DNA of 35,315 nucleotides from Candidatus Gemmiger faecigallinarum (GCA_019120395.1 DWVD01000071.1:1-35315); one strand, 5' to 3'; counted from the first letter of the stretch, positions 8,281 to 15,307 are shown. Notes: generated from the letters alone by a model not told the origin. Program-made: numbers and translations.

Positions 8281-8336
8281 CTGCGTCACATCCTTGTCAT
8301 TGTTTTCAGCATGCCCCAAACTCCCGCAGCAGGCGC

Positions 8337-9908
8337 TCAGGCCTGTTCGTAGGCGCTGGGGGTCACAAAGGTCACCGGCAGCCCGCAGCTGCGGATGGCC
8401 TCGGCCATGGCGGCGTGGAAAGCCGGCCCGCGCCCGGTGTGGGCGTGCAGGCTGGCGTCGGCGTAGGCGGGCCGGCCGGCCGTGTAGCCGTCGGTGCCGG
8501 CCAGCAGCACCGCCTTTGCGCCGCACTGTGCCAGCAGCCGCAGCAGCATCACCACGCTGTTGCCGCCCTGGGCAAAGGTCCCGGCCACCCGGTCGTAACC
8601 CACCACGCAGCTCTGCGCGGGCTGCACCTGGGGGCGCAGGTTGCTGGTCAGGATCACCGGGCAGGGGAAAGCGGACATCTTGTCCAGCCGCTTGGCGTTG
8701 GTAAAAAAGGCGTAGTCCGGCGTCAAAAATTCCGGCACAAAGTTGGCCGAGACCACCGCGTCGGCGTCCGCGCCCCGCAAAGCGGCCACGCGGGCGCGGG
8801 TATCCGGGTCGGCCAGGGTGGCGCCGGGGGCCAGCACCAGCACCCGCCTGCCGGCAAAGGCGGCCTTTAAGCTTTCCAGCGCCGCGGCGTCGTCCACCCG
8901 GCGGCTTTGGTATTCCCGGTACAGCCGGTCGGCGTAGGCCTTGTCAAAGGCGGTCTTTTTGCCGGGTTCGATGCCGGAAAGAATGTGGTTGATGTCCCGA
9001 TTGGTCAGATCGCCCTTGGCCAGATAATGCTCGGCATAGTTGCGATGCAGGTTGTACCGCGCCGACAGGAAATAGGCCGGGGTGTAGCCCCATTGGGTCT
9101 CGCCCTTGATGGGGGCGATGTAGTCCTGGATGGCGTCCATCAGCTCGTCGATGTCATAGTGGGCACCCAGGGTATCGTTCATATAGTCGGCCACCAGCTC
9201 GATGGGCAGGTTGCCGGGGATGCGGCCCATGCCCATCAGGCTGGCGTCCACGGTGGTGTCCCGCTGCAGGTGCTTGTCGATAAACTCCTGCGCCAGGCAG
9301 AAGCTAAGCGCCATGTTCTCGTGCAGGTGCAGGCCCACCCGGATGCCGGGGTCGAGGTTGTGGTCCACCAGGCTGACGATGCGCTCCAGATCCCGCCGCC
9401 GCATGCTGCCAAAGGTGTCCACAATGGAGAACTGGTAGGGCAGGATGGCGTTGACCTGGTCTAAAATCCACAAAATATCCTTGTCGGCGTAGCCCATGAT
9501 GTTGATGGGGTTGATGGACAGCTTGTACCCGCGGGCCTTGACCTCGCGGGCAAAGTCCATGCCGTCGCGGATGTCGTAGTCGTGGGCGGTGATGCGGATC
9601 ATCTCGATGCCCTGGCCGGAGTATTCGCTCAGCTTGGAAATGTCGTAGTTGGAGCGCATGGCCATGCCGGAGTACATGGTTCCGCGGGAATCCTCCGGCA
9701 GCAGGCGGTTGAGCTCCTCGATGGTGTTGCAGACGGTGACGTCGGGGTCATACTCGCCCACATTGCGCAGAAAGCCGACTTCCACAATATCGGTGCCGGC
9801 GCGGGTCAGCGTGCGGATGATCTGGCGGGCCGGGGCAAAGCCCCACCGCCAGTCGTTCACATAGCCGCCGTCGCGCAGGGTGCAGTCCAGAAGTTTGACG
9901 TTGGGCAT
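8337..9908 (-). CDS. HMGL-type aldolase fused to an MptE/GT42-like Rossmann domain
   Basis: 523 residues, AAGGAG 8 bases before the ATG. Residues 1-290 form a TIM-barrel aldolase of the HMG-CoA lyase / 4-hydroxy-2-oxovalerate aldolase group. LLDCTLRDGGYVNDW carries catalytic Arg12 and metal ligand Asp13, GLHLHENMA at 192-200 carries the metal ligands His194 and His196, and MGMGRIPGNLPIE at 225-237 matches the conserved Gly-rich strand. Such enzymes join or split pyruvate and an aldehyde using a divalent metal. Residues 351-523 form a separate domain: VLVLAPGATL, SANFVPEFLTPDYAFF, GGNSVVMLLRLLA, LLAGTDGYTAG. This resembles DUF115/MptE-like and GT42 sialyltransferase-type Rossmann folds. Inferred job: forming a 2-keto-3-deoxy sugar acid for the KdsC- and KdsB-like neighbours. 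Databases may name it simply aldolase catalytic domain protein. Confidence 0.82.
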   Translation of the reverse strand: MPNVKLLDCTLRDGGYVNDWRWGFAPARQIIRTLTRAGTDIVEVGFLRNVGEYDPDVTVCNTIEELNRLLPEDSRGTMYSGMAMRSNYDISKLSEYSGQGIEMIRITAHDYDIRDGMDFAREVKARGYKLSINPINIMGYADKDILWILDQVNAILPYQFSIVDTFGSMRRRDLERIVSLVDHNLDPGIRVGLHLHENMALSFCLAQEFIDKHLQRDTTVDASLMGMGRIPGNLPIELVADYMNDTLGAHYDIDELMDAIQDYIAPIKGETQWGYTPAYFLSARYNLHRNYAEHYLAKGDLTNRDINHILSGIEPGKKTAFDKAYADRLYREYQSRRVDDAAALESLKAAFAGRRVLVLAPGATLADPDTRARVAALRGADADAVVSANFVPEFLTPDYAFFTNAKRLDKMSAFPCPVILTSNLRPQVQPAQSCVVGYDRVAGTFAQGGNSVVMLLRLLAQCGAKAVLLAGTDGYTAGRPAYADASLHAHTGRGPAFHAAMAEAIRSCGLPVTFVTPSAYEQA

Positions 9909-9970
9909 GGTGGGATCTCCTTAATTTGTGCAGATGTGCAAATTGGAAATTGGGAATGAAAAATTAGGAA
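9909..9970. repeat. AT-rich intergenic spacer with GGAATT-like iterations
   Basis: The 62 bases between the aldolase and VanZ-like genes are much richer in A/T than their surroundings. They contain repeated variants of AAATT-GGAA / AATTAGGAATTAAG plus a short GTGCA-ATGTGCA iteration. The aldolase ribosome site occupies the first bases. The rest looks like a remnant of a dispersed AT-rich repeat. No gene is seen. Confidence 0.4.
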
Positions 9971-10525
9971 TTAAGAATTCAGGTGCGGCCGCTGGCCGCG
10001 ATTGGAAGGGAAAAAACGGCTTGAGATCACTTTCGCAAGCAGGTAGCCGAGCAGGAAGCCGATGGCGTTGCACAGAATGTCATCGATATCAAAGATGCCG
10101 CGGCCGGCAAGGGCCTGTGCAAGTTCGATGGGAAGGATCGTCCCGAAACAAATGGCAACCGCGCTGCGCCAGGAATTCTTTTTCAGGTGATTCAAAATGC
10201 AGCAAATCAGCACGCCTTCCGGCAGATACATGATGACATTGAACAGATACAGTTCCAGGTCAACGTAACGGCGCTGTCGGAAAATGGAGAGCAGCTCCCG
10301 GAAGGGGATCAGGTTGACGGCGGAAACGGCGGCGTCGTTGCTGCTGCGGCTGAGGATGGTGACATAGACCAGTGCGATCAGATAGACTGCCAGCCAGCAG
10401 ATCAGCACGGCAAACAGAATGCGGGACGCGGGCAGGCGTTTGGCCTTGCCCACAATCAGGATCATGCCCGAAACCGCCAGCATCAAAACAAAGAGCACCA
10501 GCAGGACAGGAAGAACGACCCGCAT
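9971..10525 (-). CDS. VanZ-like membrane protein
   Basis: 184 residues, AAAGGAG 10 bases before the ATG. Four to five membrane helices. Family blocks: AVNLIPFRELL, NVIMYLPEGVLI, PIELAQALAGRGIFDIDDI, then LCNAIGFLLGYLLAKV, which together are the conserved acidic and Asn-containing segments of VanZ. VanZ-like proteins are linked to teicoplanin resistance and, more broadly, to the cell envelope; their reaction is unknown. GC content looks lower than in the flanking genes. Its position between the CMP-sugar synthetase (51 bases) and the aldolase (62 bases), on the same strand, suggests a part in the glycan locus, perhaps in handling lipid-linked or exported polymer. Confidence 0.85.
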   Translation of the reverse strand: MRVVLPVLLVLFVLMLAVSGMILIVGKAKRLPASRILFAVLICWLAVYLIALVYVTILSRSSNDAAVSAVNLIPFRELLSIFRQRRYVDLELYLFNVIMYLPEGVLICCILNHLKKNSWRSAVAICFGTILPIELAQALAGRGIFDIDDILCNAIGFLLGYLLAKVISSRFFPSNRGQRPHLNS

Positions 10526-10576
10526 ACAGGGACAGCTCCTTTCTTTCCGGAAAAGCGGTACAGGCAGCGGGAAAAC

Positions 10577-11317
10577 TCAGCCCTGCGTTTCGCCGCGCTC
10601 CTGCAATATGCGGGAGACCAGGGCCAGGTCCTTGGGGGTGTCCACGCTGACGGTCTTGTAGGGGCTTGTGATGGCATGTACCTTGTGGCCGTTTTCCACA
10701 AAGCGCATCATGTCGTTTTCCTCGGCCTTTTCCAGCAGCGACTTGGGGGTGTCGTGGTAGAAGGCCAGCGCCCGGCGGCTGTAAAGCTGGATGCCGGTGA
10801 CCTTCTCGTACTCGAAATCCAGCGTGCCTTTCGGGTAGGGGATGGGGCTGCGCGAGATCATCAAAATCTCCCGCGCCGCGTTGGTGACCACCTTCTGGTT
10901 GGAAAAGTCCACCACGTCGGCGGGGTGCTCCATGACGTTGGTCAGCACCGCCACGTAGTACGGGTCCTGCGGCAGCGTTTTGGGCAAGATCAAATCAAAG
11001 GCCGCGGCGTTGATCAGCGGCTCGTCCCCCATGACCTGCAAATAGAGGTCGGCCTCCAGTTTTGTGCTGACCTCCCAGATGCGGCCGGTGGGGGTGTCGT
11101 GGTCGGGGCTGGTCATGCAGTAGTCCATGCCGTAAGCCTTGCAGGCGTCGGCGATGCGCTCGTCGTCGGTGGCGACGACCACGCCGGAGAGCGCCGGGCA
11201 CTTTTTGGCTTCCCGCCAGACCCACCAGATCATGGGCCGGCCCAAAATATCCGCCAGCGGCTTGCCCGGCATGCGGGAGCTTTGATACCGCGCGGGGATG
11301 ACTGCGATGGTTTTCAT
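10577..11317 (-). CDS. KdsB-type CMP-sugar synthetase, divergent
   Basis: 246 residues. The start at ATG 11317 is set by GAGGTG 6 bases upstream and by the family N-terminus MKTIAVIPARYQSSRMPGKP. It matches 3-deoxy-manno-octulosonate cytidylyltransferase throughout: PLADILGRPMI, VVVATDDERIADACKAYG, the substrate loop MTSPDHDTPTGRIWEV, LQVMGDEPLI, and SVDTPKDLALVSRIL at the C-terminus. Two canonical positions differ: TDR of the substrate loop is TGR (77-79), and the QGDEP metal/nucleotide motif is MGDEP (96-100). Reaction by family: CTP plus a 2-keto-3-deoxy sugar acid gives CMP-sugar plus pyrophosphate. The changes suggest a substrate other than Kdo. In a Gram-positive host the product would serve a surface glycan rather than lipid A. 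Confidence 0.85.
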   Translation of the reverse strand: MKTIAVIPARYQSSRMPGKPLADILGRPMIWWVWREAKKCPALSGVVVATDDERIADACKAYGMDYCMTSPDHDTPTGRIWEVSTKLEADLYLQVMGDEPLINAAAFDLILPKTLPQDPYYVAVLTNVMEHPADVVDFSNQKVVTNAAREILMISRSPIPYPKGTLDFEYEKVTGIQLYSRRALAFYHDTPKSLLEKAEENDMMRFVENGHKVHAITSPYKTVSVDTPKDLALVSRILQERGETQG

Positions 11318-11453
11318 GGTAACACCTCGGATCTGTGATGCAAAAAACAATGTTGTGCGCCGGGGGAGCCCGGCGGCTGTATGGCGATGCCCATTCATGG
11401 GCACATTGCCCGGCGGGCGTGAACGGGGGTGAAAGGCTGCCGCCCCCTCGTAG

Positions 11454-11475
11454 GGGCCGATGATTTCATCGGCCC
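11454..11475. repeat. Perfect 10-base-pair palindrome with 2-base spacer
   Basis: GGGCCGATGA, TT, TCATCGGCCC. It belongs to the palindrome cluster of this intergenic region and follows a CGTAGG-like lead that also resembles the lead of the palindrome at 11886. Confidence 0.8.
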
Positions 11476-11496
11476 GTAAGGTCCGCGCCGCCGCAA

Positions 11497-11523
11497 GGTT
11501 TCCGGGACGATGCGAGCATCGTC
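11497..11523. repeat. 27-base direct repeat, copy 1
   Basis: Identical to 11791-11817. Each copy starts GGTTTCCGGGACGATGC and ends in the palindrome GACGATGC-GA-GCATCGTC. The bases after each copy (TCCTGCGAGA and CCCTACGCAA) remain similar. Confidence 0.85.
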
Positions 11524-11588
11524 TCCTGCGAGACACAGGGCAAGGCATTGCCGGGCTTTGCAGGATATTTCCATCGCCAACCGGCAAT

Positions 11589-11713
11589 GCACCCCTCTGT
11601 CTGCGCCTTGCGGCGCATCCACCTCCCCTTGCAGGGGAGGCTTTATCAAGCGCCTGCCACCCGGAAGGCTCCCCTGCAAGGGGAGCTGTCGCTGCCAGGC
11701 GACTGAGGGGTGC
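11589..11713. repeat. 125-base inverted-repeat element, MITE- or REP-like
   Basis: The ends GCACCCCTC (11589-11597) and GAGGGGTGC (11705-11713) are perfect inverted repeats, extending to 11 of 12 with the next bases. Inside, CTCCCCTTGCAGGGGAG (11623-11639) and CTCCCCTGCAAGGGGAG (11669-11685) are exact reverse complements. Smaller hairpins sit at 11604-11617 (GCGCC/GGCGC) and 11688-11703 (GTCGC/GCGAC). No coding capacity. The layout fits a small non-autonomous mobile or REP-type element. Confidence 0.65.
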
Positions 11714-11790
11714 GGTACCCGGCCTTGCCAATACCCTCCTGGTTTGCCGCAGCCTTGTAATGCAGGGCTGCGGGGGCAAAATCTGCCGTT

Positions 11791-11817
11791 GGTTTCCGGG
11801 ACGATGCGAGCATCGTC
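11791..11817. repeat. 27-base direct repeat, copy 2
   Basis: Exact copy of 11497-11523, 267 bases downstream of copy 1. The pair brackets the 125-base inverted-repeat element, as if duplicated or recombined together with it. Confidence 0.85.
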
Positions 11818-11885
11818 CCCTACGCAAGGCCGGTGCGGCTTGTATCGCTTATCGGTCTCGGCAGGGCGCTCCCAATGGTTTGTAG

Positions 11886-11905
11886 GGCGGGCGATTTCGC
11901 CCGCC
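11886..11905. repeat. Palindrome GGCGGGCGA / TCGCCCGCC
   Basis: Perfect 9-base-pair inverted repeat with a TT spacer, preceded by TGTAG. Confidence 0.75.
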
Positions 11906-11985
11906 GCCCAGCCTTGCGATATGACAGGGCCTTGCGGTGCGGCGCTTATACAAAACCGCAGCATTCCTCTGCCGCAAACTTCCCC

Positions 11986-12005
11986 GGCGGGCGTGAACGC
12001 CCGCC
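11986..12005. repeat. Palindrome GGCGGGCGT / ACGCCCGCC
   Basis: Perfect 9-base-pair inverted repeat with a GA spacer. The left arm plus flank (CCCGGCGGGCGTGAACG, 11983-11999) recurs exactly at 11409-11425, where the right arm is lost. Confidence 0.75.
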
Positions 12006-12065
12006 CTGCAATGCAGGTGAGACAGGCGGCGAACCGGGGGCGGCAGGCCGCTGGTGCTGCGGCGG

Positions 12066-13055
12066 TCAACCCTCTGCCATCGCCTTGGCCTCCTCCAGCC
12101 CGATGAAAATGTTCTCCTCCGCCGCGGTGAATCCCCGCAGCACCCAGCTCTGCACCGTCACGGCGCGCTTGAATTTGCCGGGCAGGCAGAAGTTCAGCAC
12201 CTCGCTGGGCATGGTGCGCTCCAAAACCACGGCGTCGGGGAACAGCGCCCCGTAGTCGGTCTCGTCCCGCGGGTGGGTCTTGATATACAGCGGGCCGTCG
12301 GCGTATTTGGCCGCCACGGCCCGGAACATCGCGTCCTGCTCGGCCTGGGTCATCAGGCCGTCGGCCACGAAGCTGCGGGGCAAAAGCAGGGTGGCGTTTG
12401 CCAGCGCGGCGGGGTCGTCGGGCAGCGGCCGGGTCAAAAACACCCCGCGCACCGCGGCCTTCTCGGCGGGGGTCAGGCTTTCCAGCAGCGCGCGCTTGGA
12501 GAAAGCTGCCAGCTTTTCCGGCGGGAAAATGCGGCACTTTGCCGCGTCCTCGCTCTCCACCAACCGGCAGCAGGGGCTGTCGCCCCAATAGAGATAGCCG
12601 CGGCCCTTCTGCCGGGCGGCAAAGTCCGGCGCGGCGCGCTGCTCGTCCAGCAGGTGCTGGTCGGGGTCCAGCGTGCCGCCCACCGTGTCCTCGCAGAGCG
12701 TATACCCCGCCCGCAGGTCCTGCAAATAGCGCCCCAGCGCGCTCCAGTCGTTGCAGATATAGATGGCGCTGTACCGGGCCGGGTCCAGCTTCAGTCCGCA
12801 CTGGCGCTCGAACATACGCCGGCCCTGCCAGTGCTGCAGCGGCCCGGCGGGGGCGATGCCGGGGCAAAGGCGCTCGTCCGCGATCTGCACCCCGGCAAAG
12901 GCGCCGCAGGCAACCAGCTTTTCCGCCAGCCGTTCGGCGCCCGGCACCTGGGCCGACAGCACCGCCGCCTGGCCGCCGCCCGCCCGCAGCGCCCGCACCA
13001 GCGCGATCAGCACGTGGTAGGCGGTGTGGCAGATGTAAAGGTCCGGCTTTGCCAT
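12066..13055 (-). CDS. GT52/polysialyltransferase-like glycosyltransferase
   Basis: 329 residues. GGAGGG lies 7 bases before the ATG, inside the end of the upstream Wzt gene (3-base gap). The N-terminus DLYICHTAYHVLIALVRAL matches the start of GT52 and polysialyltransferase-type GT-B enzymes, followed by CEDTVGG near 121-127. In the C-terminal half, PLYIKTHPRDETDYG (255-269) and TMPSEVLNFCLPGKF (281-295) correspond to the His-Pro and SxxE-type motifs of bacterial sialyltransferases that bind the CMP donor. By family the donor would be a CMP-activated sugar, and a CMP-sugar synthetase is encoded next downstream. No sialic-acid genes (neuB, neuC) are seen, so a different CMP-ulosonate is the more likely donor. 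Acceptor unknown. The family call is by motif and is moderate. Confidence 0.68.
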   Translation of the reverse strand: MAKPDLYICHTAYHVLIALVRALRAGGGQAAVLSAQVPGAERLAEKLVACGAFAGVQIADERLCPGIAPAGPLQHWQGRRMFERQCGLKLDPARYSAIYICNDWSALGRYLQDLRAGYTLCEDTVGGTLDPDQHLLDEQRAAPDFAARQKGRGYLYWGDSPCCRLVESEDAAKCRIFPPEKLAAFSKRALLESLTPAEKAAVRGVFLTRPLPDDPAALANATLLLPRSFVADGLMTQAEQDAMFRAVAAKYADGPLYIKTHPRDETDYGALFPDAVVLERTMPSEVLNFCLPGKFKRAVTVQSWVLRGFTAAEENIFIGLEEAKAMAEG

Positions 13056-13058
13056 CCC

Positions 13059-14348
13059 TCAGCCCTCCGTTTCGGTGCCCAGCAGCCTGACGGCGGGGAA
13101 GTGCACCCGCCCCCAGCCCGCCGCCCAGGTGGGCATGGACAGGTCGGCGCTGGTCACCTCGAAGGCAAACTCGGTCACCGGCTTGTCCAGGCAAACGGCC
13201 TGGGCCAGCGCGCCGTCAAAGATGTCCAGGTAGAAGAAATACTGCCCCTCGCCCAGCAGCGACGGGTCAAACTCGAACTCGGTGGCGTACAGGCGGCCCG
13301 GCTCGGCCACGCCCAGGTTCACCGGATGGGTGATGCCCACCGGCGTGGAATCCCGGTAATGCAGGTTCATCTTCAAATTGACGCCGGCAAACGGCTCCGA
13401 CACCCGCCAGGTGATGCGGATGCGCATTTTCTCGGTGTCGGCAAAGACGCTGGATTCCTTGCCCGCAAAGTCCAGGCTTTCCAGCCGCAGCCGCTTGCCG
13501 GCGCTCTGGTTCATGCGGGAGACGTCCTTCAAGTCGTAGTGCACCACGTTCACGTCGGTGGTGTCCATATAGATGGCGATGGCCTGCTCCACGTCGCCGT
13601 CAAAAATGACGCGGCCCTTGTCCAGCACCACGCAGCGGGTGCACAGCTGCCGGATGGTGGACATGTTGTGGCTGACGTACAGCACCGTGCGGCCCTCCTG
13701 GCCGGCCACGTCGCTCATCTTGCCCAGGCATTTCTGCTGGAACTTCATGTCGCCCACGGCCAGGACCTCGTCCATGACCATGATCTCGCTGTCCAGGTGG
13801 GCGGCCACCGCAAAGGCCAGCTTGACGAACATGCCGCTGGAATACCGCTTGACCGGCGTGTCGATGAACTCGCCGCACTCCGAGAAGGCGATGATCTCGT
13901 CCACCTTGGCGTCGATCTCGGCCTTGGTCATGCCCAAAATCGCGCCGTTCATGTAGATGTTCTCGCGGCCGGTCATCTCGTTGTTGAAGCCGGTGCCCAC
14001 CTCCAGCATGCTGGCGACGCGGCCTTTCAGCCGGATCTCGCCCTCGGTGGGGGCGGTGATGCGGGACAGGATCTTCAAAAGCGTGGACTTGCCTGCGCCG
14101 TTGCGGCCAATGATGCCCAGCGCCTCGCCCTGGTAGACGGTCAGGTCCACGCCATTCAAAGCCATAAAGGTCTGGCCGAACAGCCGCTGGTCGGTGCCGA
14201 TGACGGTGTTGGGGTCCTCCTTGCCGCGGACGCGGGCCCACCAGCTTTGCAGGTCGTGGGTCAGGGTGCCGCCGCCGATCTGGCCCAGCTTGTATTGCTT
14301 TTTCAGCCCCCGCACTTCAATGACGGGGTTTTTCTCGGTAACAGACAT
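13059..14348 (-). CDS. wzt: Polysaccharide ABC exporter ATPase with Wzt C-terminal domain
   Basis: 429 residues. ATG 14348 is chosen because TAAGGGGG precedes it and the N-terminal extension from 14387 would overlap the permease gene. Walker A is GRNGAGKST at 81-89, the signature loop is KRYSSGMFVKLA around 167-178, and Walker B is IMVMDEVLAVGD at 189-200, with the switch His in VSHNMS. This is the Wzt/TagH type. Residues 285-425 add a beta-sandwich Wzt-C domain (ITWRVSEPFAGVNLKMNLHY, GEGQYFFYLDIFDG, WGRVHFPAVRLL). In Gram-negative O-antigen exporters Wzt-C binds the modified non-reducing end of the glycan before export. Its presence here predicts export of a capped or specifically modified polymer. 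It works with the permease encoded just upstream. Confidence 0.9.
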   Translation of the reverse strand: MSVTEKNPVIEVRGLKKQYKLGQIGGGTLTHDLQSWWARVRGKEDPNTVIGTDQRLFGQTFMALNGVDLTVYQGEALGIIGRNGAGKSTLLKILSRITAPTEGEIRLKGRVASMLEVGTGFNNEMTGRENIYMNGAILGMTKAEIDAKVDEIIAFSECGEFIDTPVKRYSSGMFVKLAFAVAAHLDSEIMVMDEVLAVGDMKFQQKCLGKMSDVAGQEGRTVLYVSHNMSTIRQLCTRCVVLDKGRVIFDGDVEQAIAIYMDTTDVNVVHYDLKDVSRMNQSAGKRLRLESLDFAGKESSVFADTEKMRIRITWRVSEPFAGVNLKMNLHYRDSTPVGITHPVNLGVAEPGRLYATEFEFDPSLLGEGQYFFYLDIFDGALAQAVCLDKPVTEFAFEVTSADLSMPTWAAGWGRVHFPAVRLLGTETEG

Positions 14349-14358
14349 GGCGGCCCCC

Positions 14359-15234
14359 TTACACGGTATCCATAAAGGTTTTCTCAATGCGGCTGAACAG
14401 GATCACGCCGATAAACAGCGCCGCCGCCGTGAACACCAGGCTGTAAATGAACATGCCCATGTCCGCCGAGCCGGTGCCCAGCGTGGCGGTGCGGAAGATC
14501 TCCACCGGGGCGGTCATGGGGTTCAGGCGCATCAAAAAGGCAAGGCGCGGGCTGTTGCCCAGGGTGGACAGCGGGTAGACCACGGGGGAGACGTACATCC
14601 ACAGCTGCACGCCGAAGCTGACCGCGATGGCCAGGTCCCGGTACTTGGTGGTCAGGCTGGAGACAATGATGCCCACGCCAAGCCCCAGCAGCATGACCTG
14701 CACGATCACCACCGGCAGCACCCACATCCAGGCGGTCAGGTGCATTTCGGCGCCGGTGGCCCGGAAATACAGCCAGAAGATCACATACATGGCTGCCTGG
14801 ATGGCAAAGTTGATCAAACTGGTCAGCACCTGGCTGATGGGCATGGTCAGGCGGGGAAAATACACCTTGCCGAACACCTGGCTGTTGGCCACAAAGGTGT
14901 TGGCGGTGTTGTTGATGCAGCTGGCAAAAAAGGTCCACACCGTGTTGCCTGCCATGTAGAACAGGAAACTGGGGGTGCCGTCGGTGGAAAGCCCGGCGAT
15001 GCCGCCGAACACCACGTTGAACAGCACGCTGGTCAAAAGCGGGTTCAAAAGCACCCAGGCGGGGCCGAGGATGGTCTGCTTGTACAAGACCGCAAAGTTG
15101 CGCTTGACGAACATGACGATCAGGTCGCGGTAGCGCCACAGCTCCCGCAGGTCGATGTCGAACCAGCCGGTGCGGGGGCGGATAATGGTGGTCCACTCGC
15201 CCTGGACGCCGCCTGCTTTGGAAAGGTTTGGCAT
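14359..15234 (-). CDS. wzm: Polysaccharide ABC exporter permease (Wzm/TagG family)
   Basis: 291 residues with six membrane helices of the ABC-2 type. N-terminal amphipathic WFDIDLRELWRYRDLIVMFV, the conserved VLYKQTILGPAWVLLNPLL and the C-terminal LNPMTAPVEIFRTATLG are typical of Wzm, TagG and RfbA-type exporters. A GGGAGA ribosome site precedes the ATG. The gene is first in the run of minus-strand glycan genes and ends 10 bases before the ATPase ATG, so the pair is translated together. Partner: the Wzt-type ATPase. Role: flipping an undecaprenyl-linked glycan to the outer face. Confidence 0.92.
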   Translation of the reverse strand: MPNLSKAGGVQGEWTTIIRPRTGWFDIDLRELWRYRDLIVMFVKRNFAVLYKQTILGPAWVLLNPLLTSVLFNVVFGGIAGLSTDGTPSFLFYMAGNTVWTFFASCINNTANTFVANSQVFGKVYFPRLTMPISQVLTSLINFAIQAAMYVIFWLYFRATGAEMHLTAWMWVLPVVIVQVMLLGLGVGIIVSSLTTKYRDLAIAVSFGVQLWMYVSPVVYPLSTLGNSPRLAFLMRLNPMTAPVEIFRTATLGTGSADMGMFIYSLVFTAAALFIGVILFSRIEKTFMDTV

Positions 15235-15307
15235 AATATCTCTCCCGGTGATTTTGTTGAAGTCCTGGCAGGTTTTGCCTTGCCTGGCAAAATTTCATAC
15301 ACGCCCT

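Larger units (their letters stand above)
11318..12065. other. Repeat-rich intergenic mosaic without genes
   Basis: About 750 bases separate the CMP-sugar synthetase from the upstream glycosyltransferase. No frame here has a plausible start with a family match; open frames are high-GC shadows. The stretch is packed with perfect palindromes, two copies of a 27-base repeat, a 17-base repeat at both ends (11409-11425 and 11983-11999) and a 125-base inverted-repeat element, listed separately. Such blocks would fold strongly in RNA and could attenuate or process a transcript running from the exporter genes into the sugar-synthesis genes. Confidence 0.7.

Noticed and set aside
8337-11317. Ordinary Kdo synthesis for LPS
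   Set aside because: There is no KdsA and no lipid A or WaaA gene, and the host looks Gram-positive. The KdsB-like motifs also differ from the norm.
11318-11827. N-terminal extension of the KdsB-like protein
   Set aside because: The frame stays open through the repeat region only because it is GC-rich; it translates the 27-base repeat twice and has no similarity. ATG 11317 has a ribosome site and the family start.
11454-12005. CRISPR array
   Set aside because: The repeats here are palindromes and mixed units at irregular distances, without evenly spaced unique spacers, and no cas gene is present.
12066-13055. Sialic-acid capsule locus
   Set aside because: The GT resembles sialyltransferases, but there is no neuB/neuC/nanA-type gene and the CMP-transferase is KdsB-like rather than NeuA-like.
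11395-13194. Minus-strand open frame of 599 codons across the repeat region and GT52-like gene
   Set aside because: Out of frame with the motif-bearing glycosyltransferase and Arg/Gly/Ala-rich throughout; a shadow.
12054-14375. Plus-strand open frame of 773 codons
   Set aside because: Antisense shadow of the GT52-like and Wzt genes, both of which have diagnostic motifs.
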